NCBI GenBank assembly: GCA_002479485.1
Contig: DLNM01000022.1
Span: 25,846 to 49,859, forward strand
Direction of reading: 5' to 3'
Length of the DNA stretch: 24,014 nt
Source of the DNA: Firmicutes bacterium UBA7510
GTDB taxonomy: Bacteria > Bacillota > Clostridia > Tissierellales > Sedimentibacteraceae
Shown here piece after piece: positions 14,564 to 21,566 of this stretch (the stretch's first letter is position 1; each line of letters starts with the position of its first letter). The notes under the pieces were generated by a model. It saw only the letters and a list, made by a program, of their open reading frames with translations, was not told the DNA's origin and searched no databases. The translations under genes and the position numbers were made by a program.

Positions 14564-15901
14564 ATGGAACTGCATGAAATGAGTGCAAAAGAGCTTTCAA
14601 AACTGATAGCAGATAAAAAGATAGGTGTAGAAGAGTTAACAAGATGTTATTTAGAAAGAATATATAAATATGATGGGCATGATGGATTAAATTCAATTGT
14701 TGAAATGAATGAAAACATAATCAGTGAAGCAAAAAAATTGGATGATACGAAAAATAGAACAGGAGATATGTTTGGATTACCTATACTTGTAAAAGATAAT
14801 ATTGATGTCGCCGGTATGCATACAACAGCAGGCAGTCTGGCACTAGAAGATAATATTGTTGTAAAGGATGCTCATATTATAGAAAACCTAAGAAAAAATG
14901 GAGCATTAATTCTTGGAAAAACAAATATGACTGAATTTGCAAATTTCACTTCTTCTGAAATGAAAAATGGATATAGTTCAAGAGGAGGACAGGTAAAAAA
15001 TGCATATATTAGGGAAAAAGAATCCGGAGGTTCAAGTACGGGTTCTGCTGTAGCTATGTCAGCAGGATTTTGTGCAGCTGCTATAGGAACAGATACTAAT
15101 TTTTCAATAGTAGGTTGTGCAACAGAAAACGGTGTAACAGGATTAAAACCCGCATATGGTTCATTATCTACAAAAGGAATTTTACCCATATCGCATACAC
15201 TTGATATGGTAGGCCCTATAACTCGAGATTTGTCAGATGGAATATTGACTTATTCATGTATGAGAGATACAAAATTACCACAAATTAATCCGATGTCACC
15301 AAAAAACATTAAGCTAGCTATAAATATATTTGATAAAGAAGAAGTTTCTGATGCACAGTTGAAAAGATATGAAAATTTATATTCTAAGCTATCTGGAGAT
15401 GGTGTTTCACTCGATGAAATTACCAATCCCGGCACAGACAGTATTGGGGATATTATGATATACGAATTTAGTCATTATGTTGATGAATACTTGAGAAATT
15501 CTAAATCAAAATATAAAAAGCTAAGTGAAATACTTAAATTCTATGAAAACAATCCAAAAACAATGATGAAGTATGGATGTGATATTTTAAAAAAGGCTGT
15601 AGAAAATACTTCAGGTAAACTCAATGAAAAAGAATATCTTGATGCGTTAAATGAAAGAAAAAGATTGCGTGAAGCATTAATATCTGATATTTCAAAATAT
15701 GATGCTGTCATTTTATCTGGTCTCAGCAATATAATGAATTTTGTAGGTTTTCCTTCAATTGCAATAAGACTTTGCATGGCACACGATGAAACACCAAGAA
15801 GCGTGATACTTTATGGTGTTGATGAAAAGAGATTGTTTGAGGCAGGGCTACTGCTTGAAAATTACTGTCCCCCATTAAGAATGCCTAATTTAGAAAAATA
15901 G
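14564..15901 (+). CDS. Amidase-signature-family hydrolase
   Basis: The 445-residue protein of the amidase signature family has the full Ser-cisSer-Lys triad: K77 (LPILVKDNID), S157 (GGSSTGSAVA) and S181 (GTDTNFSIVG). The usual GTDTGGSIR loop is changed to GTDTNFSIV, so both glycines before the nucleophile are replaced by Asn-Phe. This may alter the oxyanion hole or substrate range. Otherwise the core looks intact. It hydrolyses an amide, but the substrate cannot be named. It is not a GatA by context, because no gatB or gatC is present. The ATG at 14564 lies 9 bases after AAGGAG, and ATGs at 14531 and 14555 have no usable site. The gene is alone and ends at two terminators. Confidence 0.85.
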   Translation: MELHEMSAKELSKLIADKKIGVEELTRCYLERIYKYDGHDGLNSIVEMNENIISEAKKLDDTKNRTGDMFGLPILVKDNIDVAGMHTTAGSLALEDNIVVKDAHIIENLRKNGALILGKTNMTEFANFTSSEMKNGYSSRGGQVKNAYIREKESGGSSTGSAVAMSAGFCAAAIGTDTNFSIVGCATENGVTGLKPAYGSLSTKGILPISHTLDMVGPITRDLSDGILTYSCMRDTKLPQINPMSPKNIKLAINIFDKEEVSDAQLKRYENLYSKLSGDGVSLDEITNPGTDSIGDIMIYEFSHYVDEYLRNSKSKYKKLSEILKFYENNPKTMMKYGCDILKKAVENTSGKLNEKEYLDALNERKRLREALISDISKYDAVILSGLSNIMNFVGFPSIAIRLCMAHDETPRSVILYGVDEKRLFEAGLLLENYCPPLRMPNLEK

Positions 15902-16033
15902 TTAACAACTTTAAAATAAAGTCTCAATAGAGTTAGATTTAAAATTTCGATAGAAGATATTTTTATTTTTGATTGACGTCCCCATTATGAGCATGATTTA
16001 GCAAATTGTTAGTATTTTAAATCTTACATTAAA

Positions 16034-16058
16034 AAAGTGCTGAATTTCAGCGCTTTTT
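16034..16058 (+). terminator. Intrinsic terminator downstream of the amidase gene
   Basis: AAAGTGCTGAA pairs with TTCAGCGCTTT, with one G-U pair, and is followed by a T-run. It lies about 130 bases after the amidase stop. The region between, 15902-16030, shows no gene. Confidence 0.85.
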
Positions 16059-16062
16059 ATAC

Positions 16063-16091
16063 AAGAACTTATTTTTTATAAGTTCTTTTTT
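16063..16091 (+). terminator. Second hairpin with T-run
   Basis: AAGAACTTAT (16063-16072) and ATAAGTTCTT (16078-16087) form a perfect 10-bp stem with a T5 loop, followed by T to 16091. On the plus strand it is a backup amidase terminator. It also lies at the same distance from a groEL stop scar as the hairpin behind the real groEL. Confidence 0.75.
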
Positions 16092-16115
16092 ATTACATCA
16101 TTCCTGGCATCATGT
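16090..16115 (-). pseudogene. Scar of a second groEL 3' end
   Basis: Bases 16090-16110 are identical over 21 positions to 21564-21584, the stop region of the intact groEL. In the minus frame they read MMPGMM-stop, the typical GroEL tail. Beyond 16115 no GroEL-like coding remains. A hairpin lies downstream, as behind the real groEL, and the bases between also resemble each other. This is best read as the remnant of a deleted or recombined groEL copy. Such a match by chance is very unlikely in 24 kb. Confidence 0.65.
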
Positions 16116-16205
16116 ATTGGTATATCAGGTAGTGTTTTATGTTAATTTACGTGCAGTTTAAACAAAGTTTTGTTTATTTTTTATAAGTTTTATCAACATT
16201 AAAAT

Positions 16206-16232
16206 GGCTGTTCACCAAATTGGTAAACAGCC
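16206..16232 (-). terminator. Hairpin behind the hydantoinase gene, probable terminator
   Basis: GGCTGTT and AACAGCC (16206-16212, 16226-16232) pair, and an inner ACC/GGT extends the stem. On the minus strand it is followed by ATTTTAATG, a weak T-run. It lies 31 bases after the hydantoinase stop. Confidence 0.65.
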
Positions 16233-16262
16233 TGTGAAATTATCTTTATTTTTTTATATAAT

Positions 16263-17663
16263 TTATTTTTCTACGCCATCATAGCAAAGTCCGAATGCTT
16301 TACCTGGAATAAATTCTCCTTGTCCCTTTTTGCCTGTATATTTTCCTGCTTCAACTATCAATTCGCCTCTTAGATATACCTTTTCAGGTCTTCCTACTTG
16401 CTCAAATCCTTCATAAGAGTTGTAATCAACGCCTTGTAAGCTTGTCTCATTTGAGATTATTGATTTGTGATTTGGATTGTATAGTACGATATCAGCATCA
16501 TAGCCTATGCCTATATGTCCTTTTCTGTCTCCTATACCATTGATTTTAGCAGGTGTAGTTGCAAATAAATCAACTAATTGTGATCTAGTTATCTTTCCTG
16601 TTTCAACCCCTGAAGTCCATAACACTCCCAATCTGTTTTCAAGACCTGGTGCACCGTTTGGGATATTTCTAAAGTCATCCTTACCCATATGCTTTTGTTC
16701 TGCCCAGTTAAATCCGCAGTGGTCAGAGCTTATTGCATTTAACCAACCATTTTTAATTGATGACCATAGATAATCTATATCATCTTTTTCTCTAAGTGCT
16801 GGCGAACAAACATATTTAGCACCTTGGAAATTAGGTTTTGCAAGATTTTCTTTTTCAAGATTTAAATAGTGAGTACATGTTTCACCATATACTGGAAGAC
16901 CCTCATCTTGAGCACGCTTTATAGCATCAACTGCACCTTTTGTAGATACATGAACTATATATAAAGGAGCATTTGTAAGTCTAGCAATGTTGATAGCTCT
17001 TTCAGTAGCCTCAGTTTCCACCATCGGAGGTCTTGATACTGCATGATAGTATGGCTCAATATTTCCTTTTTCAACACATTCTTTTTGTAAAACATCTATT
17101 AGGTCAGCGTTTTCTGCATGCACCATTATAGTAACTCCAGCTTCTCTAGCTTTCATCATTGATTTAGCGATTACGTCATCATCACAATGGAAGAACATTC
17201 CCTTATATGCCATAAACAATTTTACTGTTGGATATCCTGCCTCTGGAAGCTTTTCGATTTCATCATAAACTCCTGTTGAAGGGTCTGTGATTATTCCATG
17301 AAAAGAATAATCAACCATAGCTATTCCTTCAGCATTTTCTTTTCTATAATCATCTATTGTATCGATTAAACCCTTACCTTTTACTTGGTTTACGAATTCT
17401 ATAACAGTTGTTGTTCCACCTACTGCAGCAGCATTTGATGTTTCAAATCCTCTTACCTTTGAGCCGTTAAATTCAAATGAAAAGTGAACATGTTGGTCAA
17501 CTCCACCAGGAAGTACGTACATACCTTGTGCATCTACTGTTTCTTTGGCATTAACATTTAGATTTTTTCCCATCGCTACTATTTTCCCATTTTCCACCAA
17601 AATATCACTTTTGTACTCTTCCATAGCATTAACTATAGTACCGTTTTTAATTAATAAACTCAT
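16263..17663 (-). CDS. hydA: D-hydantoinase / dihydropyrimidinase
   Basis: The 466-residue cyclic amidohydrolase has the binuclear metal site of hydantoinases: H58 and H60 (DQHVHF), the carboxylated lysine K154 in FMAYKG, H182 (MVHAENAD), H238 (YIVHVS) and D314 (SSDHCGF). It opens hydantoins or dihydropyrimidines to N-carbamoyl amino acids in the cytosol. The M20 carbamoylase encoded in the same operon would then release the amino acid, CO2 and ammonia. Allantoinase is less likely, since the segment after HVHF lacks the allantoinase NEPG. I prefer the ATG at 17663, 10 bases from AAAGGAG; a TTG two codons earlier is possible. It is the last gene of an operon with a sigma-54 promoter. No dihydropyrimidine dehydrogenase is in the window. 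Confidence 0.9.
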   Translation of the reverse strand: MSLLIKNGTIVNAMEEYKSDILVENGKIVAMGKNLNVNAKETVDAQGMYVLPGGVDQHVHFSFEFNGSKVRGFETSNAAAVGGTTTVIEFVNQVKGKGLIDTIDDYRKENAEGIAMVDYSFHGIITDPSTGVYDEIEKLPEAGYPTVKLFMAYKGMFFHCDDDVIAKSMMKAREAGVTIMVHAENADLIDVLQKECVEKGNIEPYYHAVSRPPMVETEATERAINIARLTNAPLYIVHVSTKGAVDAIKRAQDEGLPVYGETCTHYLNLEKENLAKPNFQGAKYVCSPALREKDDIDYLWSSIKNGWLNAISSDHCGFNWAEQKHMGKDDFRNIPNGAPGLENRLGVLWTSGVETGKITRSQLVDLFATTPAKINGIGDRKGHIGIGYDADIVLYNPNHKSIISNETSLQGVDYNSYEGFEQVGRPEKVYLRGELIVEAGKYTGKKGQGEFIPGKAFGLCYDGVEK

Positions 17664-17728
17664 CTTCAATATTCTCCTTTAAATTTATTTTATAGCAAAT
17701 TCCTTTTAGGAACAGCAATAATATACTT

Positions 17729-18199
17729 TTAATTATTTTTAACTGTGTTATTTTTTAATATAGCAGAATCAATAAAAGCTCCTAATTTTACTGAAATTAT
17801 TCCTATAATTAATCCTACTGATGTAACTACTATTGAGTGAAACAGGTTTCCTGATGCAAAGTAAATATTACAGCTTACAAATGTTACAGAGCATACTTTA
17901 AACCATGAAACATTTTGAGCATATGTCATAACAAATCCAAGAACAACAACTACTAATGCTGATGTTATTCCTGATGTGTTTAATGCAGTTTGTGTATATG
18001 CAGTTAAAAATGCCAAAATAGGACCTAATACTATAGGCGGAAAACTTTTTTTACATGCTTCAAAATCTCCTCCCGTGAAAAAGAATAGTGACCATCCGAT
18101 AAACCCAGGCCATGCAGGCACTCCAAGCTTTTCAGCAATTATAACCCATATACCAGATAACAAACCTACTGATATGGAAATTCCTAAGTTTTTCTTAAT
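17729..18199 (-). CDS. DUF1097 membrane protein, apparent AUU start
   Basis: The 156-residue membrane protein has about five hydrophobic segments and the DUF1097 signature WPGFIGWSLFFFTGGDF. The function of DUF1097 is unknown. Its place between a carbamoylase and a hydantoinase suggests transport of the substrate or product. No ATG, GTG or TTG lies at the expected N-terminus. The reading frame begins with ATT (18199-18197) directly after an in-frame TAA, and reads (M)KKNLGISISVGLLSGIW. GGAG at 18212-18209 is 9 bases upstream, ideal spacing. The first in-frame TTG (18163) would remove most of the first helix and has no proper ribosome binding site. AUU starts are rare (infC is the known case) and usually limit translation. 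Confidence 0.75.
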   Translation of the reverse strand: MKKNLGISISVGLLSGIWVIIAEKLGVPAWPGFIGWSLFFFTGGDFEACKKSFPPIVLGPILAFLTAYTQTALNTSGITSALVVVVLGFVMTYAQNVSWFKVCSVTFVSCNIYFASGNLFHSIVVTSVGLIIGIISVKLGAFIDSAILKNNTVKNN

Positions 18200-18230
18200 T
18201 TAAAACAACTCCTTTTTTATAGTTTATTTA

Positions 18231-19469
18231 TTATTCACTGGCAAGCTTAATTACTGAACTTAACAGCAAATCACATCCTAATTTAATGTCTTCAAATTTA
18301 GTAAGCTCCTGTTCACAATGACTAAGTCCTTTGATACTTGGAACAAATATCATACCTACATCAGTCATTCCCGAAAGCATAGCTGCATCATGTACTGCAC
18401 CGCTATGCATAATTTTGAAACTGTACTTATTTTCCAACGCAGTTTGTTGAATTGTATCGATAACATTAGATGAAAGTCTCACAGCATCTGATTCACCAAT
18501 CAAATCTATGCTATAATTAAGACCACGATTTCTTGATACTTCTTCTACCTTATTGACTAGTTCTTTAGCAACTATATCCATACCTCTAGCTTCTACATCT
18601 CTAATGTCTACGTTAAATTCTATCTGTCCTGGAATAACATTTGAGCCATTTGGTTTACAGTGAATTTTCCCTACTGTTGCCACTGTACTCTCAAATGCTC
18701 TTTCAGATGCAACCCTTTCCATATGAATAATAATTTCAGCAGCTCCTACCATTGGATCCTTCCTTAATTTCATTGGCGTGGAGCCTGCATGATTGGAAAC
18801 TCCGTTTAATATTACTTTGTAGGTTTTCATTCCTGCTATGCCTTGAACTATTCCTATAGGAATTTGCTCTGTATCAAGTATTCCACCCTGTTCCACATGA
18901 AGTTCAATCATCGCTTTTACTTCTTCTTTCTTTAATAAACTTTTCTCCAGGTTGTCTACATCTAATCCAAAGCTTTTCATTACTTCATAGGCAGTTTTGC
19001 CTATGTCATTTTTAATCGTTTTTAAGTATTCAAGATTATATGCACCAGTTAAAATTTTACTTCCAATCATAGTAGTTCCGAAGTTTGAACCTTCTTCTTC
19101 TGCAAATATAATCAGCTCTAGTGGATTATTGAGACTTACATTGTTTTCTTTTATTATTCTTATTACTTCCAATGCAGTCACAACTCCAGTGAGTCCGTCA
19201 AATTTTCCTCCATTAGCAACTGTATCAATATGAGAACCAATCATTATAGATGGTTTATCTTCATTATTATCAATATACTTTGCTCTAATGTTACCTACGC
19301 CATCCACTTTTATAGATAGGTTAAGCGCTTTCATCTCATTCATCAGATATTCTCGCACCTGCCTATCTTCTTCACTGTAAGAAAATCTTGTGCATCCCAT
19401 GTTTGGAGTTGCTGTAATCTTTGTTATGTTTTCTATATAGTCCTTTAATCTCTCAATACAAGACTCCAA
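18231..19469 (-). CDS. M20-family N-carbamoyl-L-amino acid hydrolase / allantoate amidohydrolase-type enzyme
   Basis: The 412-residue Zn/Mn hydrolase of the AmaB/AllC group has metal ligands H80 and D82 or D91 (GSHIDTVANGGKFDG), the E124-E126 cluster (AEEEGSNFG), H191 (ELHVEQGGILD) and the late histidine in MHSGAVHDAAML. It removes the carbamoyl group from N-carbamoyl amino acids, giving amino acid, CO2 and ammonia. It would act right after the hydantoinase of this operon. Allantoate as the substrate cannot be excluded. I chose TTG at 19469, 7 bases after AGGAGG, which gives the normal family length. An earlier TTG at 19511 lies in the -12 promoter element. It is the first gene of the operon, and the DUF1097 gene follows 31 bases later. 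Confidence 0.88.
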   Translation of the reverse strand: MESCIERLKDYIENITKITATPNMGCTRFSYSEEDRQVREYLMNEMKALNLSIKVDGVGNIRAKYIDNNEDKPSIMIGSHIDTVANGGKFDGLTGVVTALEVIRIIKENNVSLNNPLELIIFAEEEGSNFGTTMIGSKILTGAYNLEYLKTIKNDIGKTAYEVMKSFGLDVDNLEKSLLKKEEVKAMIELHVEQGGILDTEQIPIGIVQGIAGMKTYKVILNGVSNHAGSTPMKLRKDPMVGAAEIIIHMERVASERAFESTVATVGKIHCKPNGSNVIPGQIEFNVDIRDVEARGMDIVAKELVNKVEEVSRNRGLNYSIDLIGESDAVRLSSNVIDTIQQTALENKYSFKIMHSGAVHDAAMLSGMTDVGMIFVPSIKGLSHCEQELTKFEDIKLGCDLLLSSVIKLASE

Positions 19470-19506
19470 TCTTATTCCTCCTATCTTTTTTCTTATTATA
19501 ATAAAT

Positions 19507-19522
19507 AGCAAAACTCATGCCA
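19507..19522 (-). promoter_or_regulatory. Sigma-54 (-24/-12) promoter of the hydantoinase operon
   Basis: On the minus strand, TGGCATG (19522-19516), four bases, TTGCT (19511-19507). The invariant GG and GC are separated by exactly 10 bases, and only one base differs from TGGCACG-N4-TTGCT. The start should be near 19495, about 26 bases before the TTG start codon. An AAA+ sigma-54 activator is encoded immediately upstream. Confidence 0.85.
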
Positions 19523-19594
19523 ATTGTTAATAAATTCTCAAACACTTGTATCTAGAGCTTTTTTTATAAATAGTTAATTTAATCAGACTGTTTT

Positions 19595-19632
19595 GATGAT
19601 TTTATTCATCATTACAGATGAATTTAATCATC
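19595..19632. promoter_or_regulatory. Two 16-bp dyads, candidate enhancer sites for the sigma-54 activator
   Basis: GATGATTTTATTCATC (19595-19610) and GATGAATTTAATCATC (19617-19632) each have GATGA/TCATC arms. One copy matches the reverse complement of the other at 14 of 16 positions. Their centres are 22 bp apart, two helical turns, and lie about 105-130 bases upstream of the predicted start. This is the normal position for enhancer sites of NtrC-like proteins. Confidence 0.7.
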
Positions 19633-19638
19633 ACAATC

Positions 19639-19673
19639 AAAAAAAGAAAAGTGTCCTACTATTTTTAAGACAC
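19639..19673 (-). terminator. Terminator of the sigma-54 activator gene
   Basis: On the minus strand, GTGTCTT (19673-19667) pairs with AGGACAC (19657-19651), with one G-U pair. It is followed by a T-rich run (19650-19639). It separates the activator from the operon promoter. Confidence 0.8.
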
Positions 19674-19694
19674 CATCCTCTTTATACACCATTT

Positions 19695-21095
19695 TCAATA
19701 TTTTATTTTTAATTTCTTTGTCTTTTTTAAAACAGTAGATTGGTCTATCTCTAAAATTTCTGCTACTTTTCTAGTAGTTTTATACTTTATAAATGCTGAT
19801 TGCAATATTTCTTTTTCCAGATTTTCTACTGCCTGTTTGATAGGAATTATTTCATCAGTACTAAAATTAGATTTTCTACATGATTCTGTTGGCTCTATTA
19901 TTTCTTTAACTTGTAAAGCTTCAATTATATCTCCTCTTGTAGTTATTACAAGCCTTTCAATCATATTTCCTAATTCTCTGATATTACCAGGGTAATCATA
20001 GTTTGTTAATACATTATATCCTGCTTCCGAAATAATTTTGTTTGTCCTATGTTCCTTGTTGTTTTCATTTAGAAACATCTTTATTAATATAAGTATATCT
20101 TCTTTACGTTCCCTAAGTGCAGGTATATTTATAGGAACTACATTTAGCCTATAGTACAAGTCTTCTCTGAATTTACCTTCTTGAATTAACTTTTTAAGGT
20201 CTTTATTAGTTGCAGCTATAACTCTTCCCTCTACCTTTATAGGCTTTTTTCCACCAACTCTAAATACCTTCTTTTCATCTAATACATGAAGTAACTTTAC
20301 TTGCAAATTCATAGGCATATCACCTACTTCATCTAAAAATATAGTACCTTTTCCTGCAATTTCAAACAAACCCTTTTTACCTCCTTTTACTGCTCCAGTA
20401 AATGCACCACTATCATAACCAAAAAGCTCTGATTCTAAAAGATTTTCAGGTATTGCACCACAATTTATAGGAATAAAAGGTTCTTCTTTTCTAATACTAC
20501 TTTCATGTATAAGCCTAGCTACATATCCTTTCCCTGAGCCAGTTTCCCCTAACAACAATACAGTTGCATCCAAGTCACAAATATGAAGCACCAAGTCCAT
20601 TATCTTATTCATGGCAACACTTTTATAGCTTATCTTCGAGTTATGTATAGCTTCTCTTTTGTTTAATTCATTTTGAAACCATTGCAATTGACTTTGTGTA
20701 TCCTTAAGTTCCTGTCCAAGCATTTGGCTTTCAGTTATATCTTTTGAAATATTTATTATTTTAATTATTTTTCCTTCTTCATTAAACATAGGTATTCCAG
20801 TAACCATAAGCGTTTTATCAGCACCAGTTCTCTGTATCAATGTTACCTTCTTACCCTTTCGCACAACCTCTGCTGTAACAGAGATATCAAATACACCATT
20901 ATTTTCAAGCTCAAAAGCACTATATCCTACTAATTTATCTTCAGAAACTCCAAAATACATTTCACAAGATTTGCTTACTTTGGTGAACACTCCTTCTCCG
21001 TCTGCTATAGTTATCTGATCAAAGCTCATATCTAATATTAGCTTTAATTCATCATAAGCCTGCCTATAGTAAGTCAACATATCTTCATTCTTCAT
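19695..21095 (-). CDS. PAS-containing sigma-54-dependent transcriptional activator
   Basis: The 466-residue protein has three parts. A PAS domain (about 16-123) senses an unknown signal and is followed by a short helical linker (124-150). An AAA+ sigma-54 activation domain carries Walker A GETGSGKG (183-190), the sigma-54 contact loop GAFTGA (230-235), Walker B TIFLDE (251-256) and the arginine-finger region REDLYYRL. A TyrR/Fis-type HTH lies at the end (TTRKVAEILEIDQSTVLKKT). All motifs needed for open-complex formation are intact. The next gene downstream on the same strand has a -24/-12 promoter and upstream dyads, so this protein most likely activates the hydantoinase operon. AAGGAGG lies 7 bases before the ATG. 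Its own promoter looks sigma-70-like. Confidence 0.93.
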   Translation of the reverse strand: MKNEDMLTYYRQAYDELKLILDMSFDQITIADGEGVFTKVSKSCEMYFGVSEDKLVGYSAFELENNGVFDISVTAEVVRKGKKVTLIQRTGADKTLMVTGIPMFNEEGKIIKIINISKDITESQMLGQELKDTQSQLQWFQNELNKREAIHNSKISYKSVAMNKIMDLVLHICDLDATVLLLGETGSGKGYVARLIHESSIRKEEPFIPINCGAIPENLLESELFGYDSGAFTGAVKGGKKGLFEIAGKGTIFLDEVGDMPMNLQVKLLHVLDEKKVFRVGGKKPIKVEGRVIAATNKDLKKLIQEGKFREDLYYRLNVVPINIPALRERKEDILILIKMFLNENNKEHRTNKIISEAGYNVLTNYDYPGNIRELGNMIERLVITTRGDIIEALQVKEIIEPTESCRKSNFSTDEIIPIKQAVENLEKEILQSAFIKYKTTRKVAEILEIDQSTVLKKTKKLKIKY

Positions 21096-21119
21096 AAATA
21101 AGCCTCCTTGATTTTCTTT

Positions 21120-21148
21120 ATTTTATCATATTTCAATTATTTTGTCAT
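21120..21148 (-). promoter_or_regulatory. Sigma-70-like promoter of the activator gene
   Basis: On the minus strand, -35 ATGACA (21148-21143), 17-base spacer, -10 TAAAAT (21125-21120). A small dyad ATGCC-TTTT-GGCAT (21147-21160) abuts the -35 and could be an operator. Confidence 0.5.
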
Positions 21149-21207
21149 GCCTTTTGGCATTTTAGTATGATTCGTATTAGCACTTGGTTTTGCACAAGCT
21201 ATTTTAT

Positions 21208-21487
21208 TTAAGTTATTTAAGAATAGTTATTATCGGTTTAATAGGTACATATGTAAATGGTTTAGTTGTAGACAATTTTGCAACAGGCTTTAACGCAAAA
21301 AAACGTGCATGTATTATATCTGAGCAATATAGAGAAATACAGGAGTATATAAAAATGAACAATATGTTGAATTAGAAATTTATTAACAAGAAGTGAATTT
21401 TCAAGGTTAATGGAATTTATTAATAAAAATGAGTTTAAAGTATTTATAACAGCAGGAAATGTTAGTGAAGTTTACGGATTGGCATAA
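21208..21487 (+). pseudogene. Remnant of a YitT/DUF2179-family membrane protein gene
   Basis: One frame up to the TAG at 21373-21375 reads the end of the last membrane helix and the start of the cytosolic DUF2179 domain (GTYVNGLVVDNFATGFNAKK, then RACIISEQYREIQEYI). The +1 frame from about 21371 to the TAA at 21485-21487 reads the end of that domain (LLTRSEFSRLMEFINKN, EFKVFITAGNVSEVYGLA). About 25-30 residues that normally join them, including the glycine-rich G-x-Y-T-G part, are missing, as are all earlier membrane helices. So the gene is truncated at its 5' end, has an internal deletion and is out of frame. No promoter or ribosome binding site is seen. Family assignment is from memory of the YitT pattern. 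Confidence 0.7.
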
Positions 21488-21529
21488 TAATAAAGGTATG
21501 AATAAATCTTTAAATACTTAATTCATATC

Positions 21530-21561
21530 AAAGAGCTCGTTGAAAATTCAACGAGCTCTTT
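21530..21561 (-). terminator. Terminator of groESL
   Basis: A perfect stem of about 14 bp (AAAGAGCTCGTTGAA with its exact complement, 21530-21544 and 21547-21561) lies just after the groEL stop. It ends in CTCTTT on both strands and may also stop transcripts from the YitT remnant. Confidence 0.88.
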
Positions 21562-21566
21562 AGTTA

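Noticed and set aside
15964..16015. Short GC-richer stretch around GACGTCCCC after the amidase, thought of as a transposase remnant
   Set aside because: Too short, no inverted repeats or target duplication, and no convincing match to any family.
16263..17663. Allantoinase as an alternative name for the hydantoinase
   Set aside because: The sequence after the first metal histidines lacks the allantoinase NEPG segment and fits hydantoinase/dihydropyrimidinase better; no other allantoin genes are nearby.
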